DNA from: Gammaproteobacteria bacterium UBA1119
GTDB lineage: Bacteria > Pseudomonadota > Gammaproteobacteria > Pseudomonadales > Azotimanducaceae
NCBI GenBank assembly: GCA_002313255.1
Contig: DCBA01000039.1
Location: 1-10,689 of the forward strand
Direction: 5' to 3'
DNA: 10,689 bases
The position numbers were made by a program, and so were the translations under genes. The notes under the pieces are model-generated. The model was not told the DNA's origin. It searched no databases and saw nothing but the letters and a program-made list of their open reading frames with translations. Positions 1 to 6,736 of the stretch are shown in pieces (positions within the stretch are counted from its first letter, which is position 1; every line of letters starts with the position of its first letter).

Positions 1-1
1 A

Positions 2-460
2 AGCATGGCTTCGGGTACGGCGCAAGGGTTGGCTATTCATGAATCTTTCGGTTCCATTGTCGGTCAGGTCGCGGATGTTCACGTCACTCGAACCGGTAAG
101 GTCAAAGTGGAGCGGGTCGTCTCGGTGGTCGATTGTGGCCACCTCGTCAATCCCTTGACCGCTGGGGAACAAGTCGAGAGTGGCATCATGTACGGTTTGA
201 CGGCGGCGTTATTTGGCGAAATCCGTGTTCGTGATGGAGCCGTCGTTGAGAGCAATTTTCACAATTACGAGATTGCTCGCATGATTGACGCGCCTCAGAT
301 GGAGACGCACTTTTCGCTAGCCGGTGGAGATAAGTGGGGTGGCATGGGAGAGCCGGGCCTACCGCCCTTGGCGCCCGCGGTCTGCAACGCCATTTTCAGG
401 ATAACGGGCAAGCGCGTACGTTCCCTCCCGCTTTCTCGCCACGACCTGTCGTGGGCCTGA
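2..460 (+). CDS. Molybdopterin-binding large subunit of a xanthine dehydrogenase/isoquinoline 1-oxidoreductase-type hydroxylase, C-terminal part (5' end outside window)
   Basis: The frame is open from the window edge, so the ATG at position 5 is probably an internal Met and about 151 C-terminal residues are seen. The sequence matches the end of the molybdenum-cofactor subunit of the aldehyde oxidase/xanthine dehydrogenase superfamily, closest in feel to isoquinoline 1-oxidoreductase beta (IorB). Visible landmarks are [10 protein letters not shown] near the start, [10 protein letters not shown] (residues 41-50 from that ATG), and [20 protein letters not shown] (112-131). In this superfamily the Glu of the GxGEP signature (E116 here) is the catalytic base beside the molybdenum. 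Such subunits hydroxylate N-heterocycles or oxidise aldehydes and pair with a small [2Fe-2S] subunit, which would lie upstream, outside the window. The substrate cannot be told. The end near [10 protein letters not shown] is the usual C-terminus, so the gene is complete at its 3' end. The family call is firm and the IorB subgroup is likely. Confidence 0.9.
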   Translation, partial: SMASGTAQGLAIHESFGSIVGQVADVHVTRTGKVKVERVVSVVDCGHLVNPLTAGEQVESGIMYGLTAALFGEIRVRDGAVVESNFHNYEIARMIDAPQMETHFSLAGGDKWGGMGEPGLPPLAPAVCNAIFRITGKRVRSLPLSRHDLSWA

Positions 461-647
461 ACATATACTGAACGAGAACTCCGTCCGATCGCGGGCTGTT
501 AAACGCCTCCCTGCTCGGGCCATATTCCCTCGCCTGTCCGGGAGCCTATTTTCGTGAAACAGGATCTTATTTTGGGTATGCAGGGTTGTGCCATTGGGTT
601 AAGGGGACGATCCTTGAGTTTCCGGCTTTAGTGCGCCTGGCGGCAAT
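461..647. other. Intergenic gap between hydroxylase and SRPBCC-PDZ gene
   Basis: 187 bases separate the hydroxylase stop from the GTG at 648. I see no gene and no convincing terminator: a CTCCC/GGGAG pair (507-511 and 540-544) has a long loop and no T-run. The promoter for the downstream two-gene unit probably lies here, but I cannot point to clear -35/-10 boxes. Confidence 0.4.
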
Positions 648-1295
648 GTGGATAAAGGGTTTAAGGCCATATTTAATCTCGACGTGCCAAGGCACGAAGT
701 TTGGGAAAACTGCCGGTTCGATGTACAAGGTGAGACCTGTCGTATTCCCGGTTTTCCTTCGTTGGATACAGACTTGCCCGGCTGTCGAGCACGCGTCCTT
801 GAATACGAGCCGGAACGCTGTTGGTTGCGATGCCGCAAGGCCGATTGGCCGTGTATGGAAAGCGAGATCACAATCCGTGTGGAACCTGCTAACGCCTCGG
901 GATGGCCGACTAGAGTGCATATCGAGCAGGGTGGTTTTGATCCCTCGCTCTTCCCGTTGAAGGAAATATTTGAAACCCATTGGCTGCAGATTGTTGCCAA
1001 TTTCCGGCTCTATCTTGAACGCCGTGTGCACGCGCCAGATACCCGTTGGGGGCCGAGTCTTGGGGCGACAGTTCAACAAACACCCATAGGTCTTGAGATC
1101 TTGAACATCGATGAAGGTGGTTTTACCGCGCGTTGTGGACTATCGCAGGATGACGTCCTTATCGCGATTGACTCGATCCGAATCCATGACCTTGCTCAGT
1201 TGTGGACGGTTCTCGCGCTCAAGCAACCGGGCTCTACGACGACGGTGTCTTGGGTCCACGGCCGAAAATTATTCGACGCGACCGAATCGTTATGA
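648..1295 (+). CDS. SRPBCC (START/AHSA1-like) domain protein with C-terminal PDZ domain
   Basis: A 215-residue protein without signal peptide or membrane segment, so probably cytosolic. Residues about 1-127 look like an SRPBCC helix-grip fold: an opening strand with FNLDVPRHEVW, a middle segment ESEITIRVEP, GWPTRVHIEQGGF (85-97), and the long closing helix around residues 103-126. Residues about 135-208 look like a PDZ domain: GLEILNIDEGG as ligand-groove strand, GLSQDDVLIAIDSIRI as the typical GL..gD.il.I...v core, then LKQPGSTTTVSW. SRPBCC folds bind hydrophobic ligands or client proteins and PDZ domains bind C-terminal peptides; the role of this combination is not known to me. The start is GTG at 648 with only a weak GGCGG upstream; an in-frame stop at 615-617 bounds it. 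Seven cysteines (22, 31, 46, 58, 62, 69, 163) are notable. The stop overlaps the next start (ATGA), suggesting a joint transcript and coupled translation. Domain calls are by eye. Confidence 0.8.
   Translation: MDKGFKAIFNLDVPRHEVWENCRFDVQGETCRIPGFPSLDTDLPGCRARVLEYEPERCWLRCRKADWPCMESEITIRVEPANASGWPTRVHIEQGGFDPSLFPLKEIFETHWLQIVANFRLYLERRVHAPDTRWGPSLGATVQQTPIGLEILNIDEGGFTARCGLSQDDVLIAIDSIRIHDLAQLWTVLALKQPGSTTTVSWVHGRKLFDATESL
1292..1295 (+). promoter_or_regulatory. ATGA stop/start overlap (probable translational coupling)
   Basis: The TGA of the SRPBCC-PDZ gene (1293-1295) shares bases with the ATG of the metalloprotease gene (1292-1294). No good Shine-Dalgarno precedes this ATG, which fits re-initiation by ribosomes ending on the upstream gene. 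The choice of this start over an earlier in-frame GTG at 1202 rests on this overlap and on the signal peptide that follows. Confidence 0.65.
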
Positions 1296-1402
1296 TCGAG
1301 AGTGGTTGCACACTGGTCCGACCCATCGTCGATAAAGCGTGCTTTCGCAAATGTTGGGAGATGCTCCTTTTGTTGTGTTGCTACAACGCCGCAATTGGAG
1401 CC
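1292..1402 (+). other. Signal peptide of the metalloprotease
   Basis: Residues 1-37: a rather long n-region with R10, K15, R19 and K20, a short hydrophobic core around residues 24-30, and a small-residue cleavage site NAAIGA before ESS. This points to Sec-dependent export. Two Cys in the core (C29, C30) are not in a lipobox, so a lipoprotein is unlikely. Confidence 0.7.
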
Positions 1403-4400
1403 GAGTCCTCGGTTTTTTGGGTTGATGGTTTGGAACCGATATCGACCGATCAGCGCCGTATTGTTCCTGCTTCGTACCGTAACGTTCGTATCGATTTGGG
1501 AATGTTCAGGCTCGAATTGGCAACCGTTCCACATGAAAACAACGTTGCGTTGCATGAATCCGAATACAAGATCAGGATTCCATTGCCGGACGGGACGGAC
1601 CAGGAATTTCGGATTGTCGAAGCACCCGTGATGGCCCCAGAACTGGCGGCTAAGTTCCCTTCTATCAAGACGTACGTGGGTCAGGGAATTGATGATCCAA
1701 CTGCGACGCTTCGGTTCGACGTCACTCCGCAGGGATTCCACAGTGCTGTCATTAGCGAGCGGGACACCTATTACATCGATCCATACTCGCCGAACGATCT
1801 ACAACGTTACATTAGCTACTGGAAAACGGAATACGAAAAAAACAACGTACCTGTCTTCGAAGAACTTCCACCGATACGGAGGGACGAATCGGTTGCCCCA
1901 AAGTTCGATGACGTCATTCGGCGGAAAGAAGCTACCAAAAAAGTCCTGCACAAAAGGGACGTCGTCGCTCGAAAGACCTCATCGGGGACGGAACTCAGAA
2001 CCTATCGATTGGCGTTAGCCGTCACGGGGGAATACACGACTTTTCATGGAGGCACGGTCGCGGGTGCGGTGGCTGCGATGAACACCACCGTGAATCGGAT
2101 CAATGGGGTCTACGAGCGTGAAGTGGCCATCCGGATGGTGTTAGTCGCCGATAACGATCTACTGGTATACACCAACGCTGTCGAAGATCCCTATACCAAC
2201 GACGATGGTGGAACGCTCTTGAGCGAGAACCAAACCAATGTTGACGCCGTTATCGGAACGGCCAATTACGATATTGGTCATATTTTCACCACCGCCGGCG
2301 GCGGCGTGGCAGTCTTGGGATCGGTTTGCCTCGGCGATTGGAAAGCGCATGGTGTCACGGGACGCAGCGCCCCCATCGGCGACCCTTTCGATATCGATTT
2401 TGTTGCACATGAAATGGGCCACCAATTTGGGGCGAACCATACATTCAACAATTCGTGCGGGGGAAATAGATACAGTGGAAGTGCGTACGAGCCGGGTAGT
2501 GGTTCCACGATTATGGCGTACGGTGGTCTTTGCGCACCCAATCTTCAGAGTTCGGGTGACGGTTATTTTCACAACGCGAGTTACAACGAGATCATCGCTT
2601 TTTCAGTGAACGGGGGTGGCAACGCGTGTGCGGCAATCGCACAGACAGGCAATTCACCGCCAACGCTCACCATACCCCAAGGCAATCTCTCGATTCCCAT
2701 CTCGACACCGTTTGAATTGACGATGGTGGGTAACGATGTCGATCAAGACACACTGACCTTTAATTGGGAGCAATACGACCTCGGACCCTCGACGGCGAGT
2801 AGCGATGATGACCTGTCGCAACCGTCCGGGAATCAACCTATATTTCGATCGTGGCCACCCGCAACTACCGGTGCCACGCGTGTCTTTCCGCGATTGGATG
2901 ACTTGACGGCCAACACGACCGTGATTGGCGAGCAGTTACCGACATACGCTCGCGATTTGACGTTCAAGGCAACGGTGCGTGACAACCGCGCGGCTGGCGG
3001 TGGTGTCGCCGACGATTCGGTCAGTTATTCGGTCGCCGATACCGCGGGGCCGTTTAAGGTGACGTCCTCGGCCGCTGCATACGCGCGAAACACCACCCAG
3101 ACGATCAGGTGGGATGTCGCGAACACCGATAAAGCGCCCATTAATGCGACCCATGTGGATATTTTTCTGTCGATGAATGGCGGTGCGTTGTACGCCGTGA
3201 CCCTAGCGGAGAGAGTGTTAAACGATGGATCGCATGACGTGGCGTTGCCGGATCTTGAAATCGCGGCGGCACGATTCAAAGTAAAGGGCTCGGACCATAT
3301 CTTTTTTGCGATTTCGGATGCGGATTTTGCGATCGAAAACGATGGCGATGGTGACGGCGTTGCCGACAGCGTTGATGCGTTTCCGGATGATGTCGATGAG
3401 TGGGTAGATACCGACGGAGACGGTGTCGGCAATAACAGTGACGACGATGATGATGGGGACGGCGCCCCCGACTCCGCCGACAACTGCCCGTTGTTGGTAA
3501 GCGAAAGTCAGGTCGATACGGATTCGGACGGTCTGGGTGACGCCTGCGACGACGATGATGACGCTGACGGCGTCCTGGACACGGCCGACGCGTTTCCGCT
3601 CGATTCCTCGGAAGCGGTGGACACGGATGGCGACGGAGTAGGTAACAATGCGGATGTTGATGACGATGGCGATGCCGTTGGCGATGAGACCGATAACTGC
3701 CTGTTGGTATTGAACCCCGAACAGGTCGACACCGATGATGACGGCATCGGTAACGCCTGCGACGACGACGATCCCGGGATTGGCCTTCGATGGCTCGATA
3801 GCGATTCAGCGGTTGGACCGCCCTTTGACTGGATCGACATTTCAGCGACCGGTGCCGAGATCACGGGGTTAACCGATGACAACCACATGGGCCCATTCGA
3901 TATCGGCTTTGATTTCATGTTCTACGGCGATCCACAGACGCAGTTTTATGTGCAGTCCAACGGTGTGATTAGTTTTCATGACTTCACCTTTGGTCCGGAA
4001 AACCAATTGATTCCATCCGAAGATTTACCGGTTCCAGTGATTGCGTGGATGTGGGGTGACTTGTATCCACGGATTTTTTCAAATGTGTATTACCAGCTGA
4101 TCGACGGGGACAAGTTGGTGATCCAGTTCGCAAACTATGGCGAGTACGCGAGCGATTCGGGACGTGTCAATGCTGAGGTTATTTTCAAGAAAAACGGCGA
4201 CATCGTGTTCCAGTATTTGGATTTTCAGAACGAGATGGAGCTCACGAGTTCCACCATCGGCGTTCAAAACGCGGACGGTACGCACGGAATGCGAGCAGGG
4301 TATAACGCCAGTTATCTACACGATGAGTTGGCGATTGTTTTCAGTTTTGATGTGGATCGAGACGGAATCGATGATGGCGTTGACAACTGTCCGTTTGTTG

Positions 4401-5986
4401 TCAACCTCAGTCAGTTAGACGCTGATGCTGACGGTCTCGGCGATACCTGCGAGCGATACAGTTGGTCCGACAATAAAGCGGCAGGTGGTCCGAGCTTCGC
4501 GTGGCTCGATATCGCGGTGACTGGCACAGAGATCACCGGCCTAACCGACGACAATCATGTTGGTCCATTTGATATCGGTTTCGATTTCGAATTTTTTAGT
4601 GAGACGCAGACAGAGTTCTACGTGCAATCAAACGGTGCCATCAGCTTTGTCGACAAATATTTCACTGTCGACAATCACGCCACCCCAAACTCATACGGGT
4701 ACGACAATGTGATCGCGTGGATGTGGGACGATTTGTATCCACGGACCGATTCCAACGTGTACTACGAAGTTGTGGATGGCGATCTGGTTATTCAATTTGA
4801 TGATTACGGTGAGTGGGTGAACGATACGGGTCGCGTGGACGCTGAAGTCATTCTTAAACCCGATGGACGAATATTGATTCAATACTTGGATTTTCGAGAT
4901 GGGATGACCCTCGACAGCGCGACGGTGGGTATCGCGAGCCCAGACGGAAACGTCGGCAGCCAAGTGGTATTCAATGCCGGGTACTTCCAGAACGAATTGG
5001 CGGTTTTGTTCAAGATCGATATTGACGGCGACGAAGTCGACGACGCCACCGACAATTGCATTTCGGTAGTCAATACGGACCAGCTCGATACCGATGCTGA
5101 CGGAGCGGGCAATGCGTGCGACGCGGACGACGACGCGGACGGTATCACGGATGCACTGGATAATTGTCCGCTTATTGTCAGTACCAGTCAGCTCGATACG
5201 GACGGGGACGATCGGGGTGATGCATGCGACGATGACGATGATAACGATGGTGTGACGGATCTGGCGGACGAGTTTCCCATCGATGCGTCGGAGTCTGTGG
5301 ATACTGACGGCGATGGCATTGGCAATAACGCGGACACCGATGATGATGCCGACGGTGCGTCGGACGTTGTAGATAACTGCCCGTTGGTGACCAATGCGTT
5401 GCAGACGGATACCGATGGTGACGACTTCGGCGATGCGTGTGACAGTGATGACGACGGAGATGGGATTCCGGATACCGCTGACGTGTTTCCCATCGATGCA
5501 TCGGAGTCGCTGGATACTGACGGTGACGGTTTGGGTAACAACGCGGATTCCGATGACGACGGCGATGGCTTTTCCGATGCACAAGAAGCTTCTGACGGAA
5601 CCGATCCGATGGATCGCAATTCGTGTCGTGGCTGTTTTAATTTCGACATTGATGTTGACGGTGCGACGGCGGCACTGACAGACGGCTTACTTGTCCTTCG
5701 TCATTTATTTGGATTCGCCGATTCGTCGTTGACGGAAGGTGCTATGACTGCCTCCGCCACGCGCCTCGACCCTGCAGCTATTGCCACGTACTTGGAAACA
5801 AATTTAAGCCAGGTCGATATTGACGGCGACGGTCAAACGGAGGCGCTCACGGACGGTTTATTGTTACTTCGGTATCTCTTCGGGTTTGATGGAGATGCGC
5901 TCATTCAGGGCGTCATCGCCGAGTCGGCAACCCGCACAACGTCGGAAGAGATCAAAGGGTACATTGCTTCAATGGTCGTGAACTGA
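1292..5986 (+). CDS. Secreted reprolysin-like zinc metalloprotease with thrombospondin type-3 repeats, a duplicated domain and dockerin-like C-terminus
   Basis: A 1564-residue extracellular protease. Residues 1-37 form a signal peptide (basic FRKC, hydrophobic MLLLLCC, likely cut after AIGA). Residues 38 to about 235 resemble the propeptide of bacterial metzincins. The catalytic domain (about 236-450) carries the zinc motif HEMGHQFGANH at 373-383 and a Met-turn STIMAYGG with Met408, the hallmarks of an M12B/reprolysin-like metzincin: three His bind zinc and the Glu is the general base. Two beta-sandwich regions follow (about 454-583 and 586-682); the latter, with WDVANTD and FFAISDADF, is typical of these bacterial enzymes. 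Asp-rich thrombospondin type-3 repeats (684-827, 1020-1055, 1243-1443) presumably bind calcium and space two copies of a roughly 190-residue domain (829-1018, 1056-1242). The tail (1452-1564) has two dockerin/EF-hand-like units. It is translationally coupled to the SRPBCC-PDZ gene. An alternative ATG at 1361 would leave a signal peptide without positive charge. Substrate is unknown. Protease call is firm. Confidence 0.92.
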   Translation: MIESGCTLVRPIVDKACFRKCWEMLLLLCCYNAAIGAESSVFWVDGLEPISTDQRRIVPASYRNVRIDLGMFRLELATVPHENNVALHESEYKIRIPLPDGTDQEFRIVEAPVMAPELAAKFPSIKTYVGQGIDDPTATLRFDVTPQGFHSAVISERDTYYIDPYSPNDLQRYISYWKTEYEKNNVPVFEELPPIRRDESVAPKFDDVIRRKEATKKVLHKRDVVARKTSSGTELRTYRLALAVTGEYTTFHGGTVAGAVAAMNTTVNRINGVYEREVAIRMVLVADNDLLVYTNAVEDPYTNDDGGTLLSENQTNVDAVIGTANYDIGHIFTTAGGGVAVLGSVCLGDWKAHGVTGRSAPIGDPFDIDFVAHEMGHQFGANHTFNNSCGGNRYSGSAYEPGSGSTIMAYGGLCAPNLQSSGDGYFHNASYNEIIAFSVNGGGNACAAIAQTGNSPPTLTIPQGNLSIPISTPFELTMVGNDVDQDTLTFNWEQYDLGPSTASSDDDLSQPSGNQPIFRSWPPATTGATRVFPRLDDLTANTTVIGEQLPTYARDLTFKATVRDNRAAGGGVADDSVSYSVADTAGPFKVTSSAAAYARNTTQTIRWDVANTDKAPINATHVDIFLSMNGGALYAVTLAERVLNDGSHDVALPDLEIAAARFKVKGSDHIFFAISDADFAIENDGDGDGVADSVDAFPDDVDEWVDTDGDGVGNNSDDDDDGDGAPDSADNCPLLVSESQVDTDSDGLGDACDDDDDADGVLDTADAFPLDSSEAVDTDGDGVGNNADVDDDGDAVGDETDNCLLVLNPEQVDTDDDGIGNACDDDDPGIGLRWLDSDSAVGPPFDWIDISATGAEITGLTDDNHMGPFDIGFDFMFYGDPQTQFYVQSNGVISFHDFTFGPENQLIPSEDLPVPVIAWMWGDLYPRIFSNVYYQLIDGDKLVIQFANYGEYASDSGRVNAEVIFKKNGDIVFQYLDFQNEMELTSSTIGVQNADGTHGMRAGYNASYLHDELAIVFSFDVDRDGIDDGVDNCPFVVNLSQLDADADGLGDTCERYSWSDNKAAGGPSFAWLDIAVTGTEITGLTDDNHVGPFDIGFDFEFFSETQTEFYVQSNGAISFVDKYFTVDNHATPNSYGYDNVIAWMWDDLYPRTDSNVYYEVVDGDLVIQFDDYGEWVNDTGRVDAEVILKPDGRILIQYLDFRDGMTLDSATVGIASPDGNVGSQVVFNAGYFQNELAVLFKIDIDGDEVDDATDNCISVVNTDQLDTDADGAGNACDADDDADGITDALDNCPLIVSTSQLDTDGDDRGDACDDDDDNDGVTDLADEFPIDASESVDTDGDGIGNNADTDDDADGASDVVDNCPLVTNALQTDTDGDDFGDACDSDDDGDGIPDTADVFPIDASESLDTDGDGLGNNADSDDDGDGFSDAQEASDGTDPMDRNSCRGCFNFDIDVDGATAALTDGLLVLRHLFGFADSSLTEGAMTASATRLDPAAIATYLETNLSQVDIDGDGQTEALTDGLLLLRYLFGFDGDALIQGVIAESATRTTSEEIKGYIASMVVN
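2408..2440 (+). other. Zinc-binding HExxHxxGxxH motif of the metalloprotease
   Basis: Codes for residues 373-383, HEMGHQFGANH. His373, His377 and His383 are the expected zinc ligands and Glu374 the catalytic base; the Met-turn methionine is at residue 408 (codon 2513-2515). All catalytic residues expected for a metzincin are present, so the enzyme should be active. Confidence 0.92.
3341..3772 (+). repeat. Thrombospondin type-3 repeat block 1
   Basis: Residues 684-827 are a run of DxDxDGxxD calcium-binding units, several followed by DNCP or DAFP, for example DNCPLLVSESQVDTDSDGLG. Known type-3 repeats wrap many calcium ions into a stiff stalk. Here they separate the catalytic part from the first copy of the duplicated domain. 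Confidence 0.88.
3776..4345 (+). repeat. Duplicated beta-rich domain, copy A
   Basis: Residues 829-1018. It shares with copy B (4457-5017) the near-identical stretch GLTDDNHxGPFDIGFDF, then FYVQSNGxISF, VIAWMWxDLYPR, SNVYY, and an ending of the type ELAxxF. Aromatic-rich alternating strands suggest a beta-sandwich. It is reminiscent of domains found in large secreted bacterial proteins with adhesion roles, but I cannot name a family with certainty. Confidence 0.8.
4349..4456 (+). repeat. Thrombospondin type-3 linker between the two domain copies
   Basis: Residues 1020-1055: one full unit, with DVDRDGIDDGVDNCP followed by a second DADADGLGDTC segment. It acts as a short calcium-binding spacer, suggesting that linker plus domain was duplicated as a unit. 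Confidence 0.8.
4457..5017 (+). repeat. Duplicated beta-rich domain, copy B
   Basis: Residues 1056-1242, the second copy of the domain at 3776-4345. The core is strongly conserved between the copies, while the segment after FYVQSNGAISF differs in sequence and slightly in length (VDKYFTVDNHATPNSYG here). This points to duplication followed by divergence in a surface loop. Confidence 0.8.
5018..5620 (+). repeat. Thrombospondin type-3 repeat block 2
   Basis: Residues 1243-1443. This is the longest block, with alternating DNCP and DxFPIDASES units and many DxDGDGxGNxAD turns. The unit with FPIDASESxDTDGDGxGNNAD occurs twice, again showing internal duplication. It ends at SDAQEASDGTDPMD, the usual last calcium turn of such arrays. 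Confidence 0.88.
5645..5983 (+). repeat. Two dockerin/EF-hand-like C-terminal repeats of the metalloprotease
   Basis: Two 24-residue units start 57 residues apart: DIDVDGATAALTDGLLVLRH plus LFGF (1452-1475), and DIDGDGQTEALTDGLLLLRY plus LFGF (1509-1532). Each has an EF-hand-type calcium loop followed by a hydrophobic helix, as in dockerin type I duplets, and each is followed by an Ala/Thr/Arg-containing segment and a second helix. No cohesin is seen in the window. The tail probably serves attachment or folding at the cell surface; that is inference. Confidence 0.75.
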
Positions 5987-6084
5987 AGCGCCGGGTGGCA
6001 GAGACTCTAAGTTCGTGTTGGTTGCAGAGCGCTGCGGCCCCGCAAATCCTAATGGCAGCCAATAGGTCTGTGCCGTGCGAGCCT

Positions 6085-6621
6085 TCAGTTCCTTAATCGA
6101 GGGAATCGTTTGTTGACTAAATGTTCGTACTTGTCGGTAATCCGTTCGAGTTGGCGATCACCAATGGGCTTCGATAGATTAGGACTGACACGTTTCCGGG
6201 CTTCGGCCTTCGTCATCCCGTTTTCGACCAACGTGACGTATTGAATTACGGCCTCAACGTTCCGTCGTTGCTTTTTGTAAACGTCGAAAGCGTTCTTTTG
6301 CTTGGGGTCTAAAGCTTTTCGTAAATCGCCGTACGCTAAGGCGTCGTTGACAACGCTGTCGAAATACTCCTGCACTTCGTGTGGCGGTACCTGATTTTTC
6401 TCTCGACAGATTTTTAAACACTCGAGTGCGTAGTAAGGGTTGCCGGTGTCGTCATACATGACCCAGGCGAAGGCGATCCGGGCATCGGTATCTAGTGCGT
6501 CGATGTTTCGTGTGCCGGCCTCTAACGTTTTGAACGAGTCGGATAACGCCTCGGAAACATTCTTTAAGGCATCAAGAGATTTTTTGAGGGGATTATTGAG
6601 AGAGGGTAGCTTGATTGCCAT
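6085..6621 (-). CDS. Hypothetical helical, charged 178-residue protein
   Basis: I do not recognise this protein. It has no signal peptide or membrane span and is probably cytosolic. Residues 1-40 form an amphipathic helix (NPLKKSLDALKNVSEALSDSF). The middle part (45-100) is helical with aromatic residues (FAWVMYDDTGNPYYALECL). Residues 122-165 (VEAVIQYVTLVENGMTKAEA, then RKRV, then DRQLERITDKY) have the look of two or three short helices around a turn, similar in feel to helix-turn-helix proteins, but this is a weak impression. The ATG at 6621 has no clear Shine-Dalgarno (GTATACCACC upstream). It is convergent with the metalloprotease gene (98 bases between the stops) and lies downstream of the flavoenzyme gene on the same strand, 115 bases away, so it may be its own unit. 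The amino-acid composition looks like a real protein and there is no better reading on the other strand. Confidence 0.7.
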   Translation of the reverse strand: MAIKLPSLNNPLKKSLDALKNVSEALSDSFKTLEAGTRNIDALDTDARIAFAWVMYDDTGNPYYALECLKICREKNQVPPHEVQEYFDSVVNDALAYGDLRKALDPKQKNAFDVYKKQRRNVEAVIQYVTLVENGMTKAEARKRVSPNLSKPIGDRQLERITDKYEHLVNKRFPRLRN

Positions 6622-6736
6622 GGTGGTATACCGGGTGAGCTCGAATGTTTCATTTCCGAGAATTAGCGTGGTCTATCTGCTATTTAACTCTTAATCTGGC
6701 GGAAGAGGTATCTAAGGTCTTGAGTTAAGTCCCTCT

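Noticed and set aside
567..1079. 170-codon open frame on the - strand opposite the SRPBCC-PDZ gene
   Set aside because: No family resemblance, and the + strand frame shows clear domains; it is an antisense shadow.
1202..1291. Upstream GTG (1202) as start of the metalloprotease, giving 30 more residues
   Set aside because: It would overlap the PDZ-coding end by 94 bases, has no ribosome site, and would place the signal peptide core over 50 residues from the N-terminus. The ATG at 1292 fits the coupling and the signal peptide.
3025..3918. Ser/Pro-rich open frames on the - strand opposite the Asp-rich repeats (also 4691-5649)
   Set aside because: They arise from GAY Asp codons read in reverse (Ser, Ile, Arg runs) and have no independent support.
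6033..6044. TGCGG/CCGCA dyad between the converging protease and 178-residue protein genes as bidirectional terminator
   Set aside because: Five pairs with a two-base loop cannot fold as drawn and no T-runs flank it.
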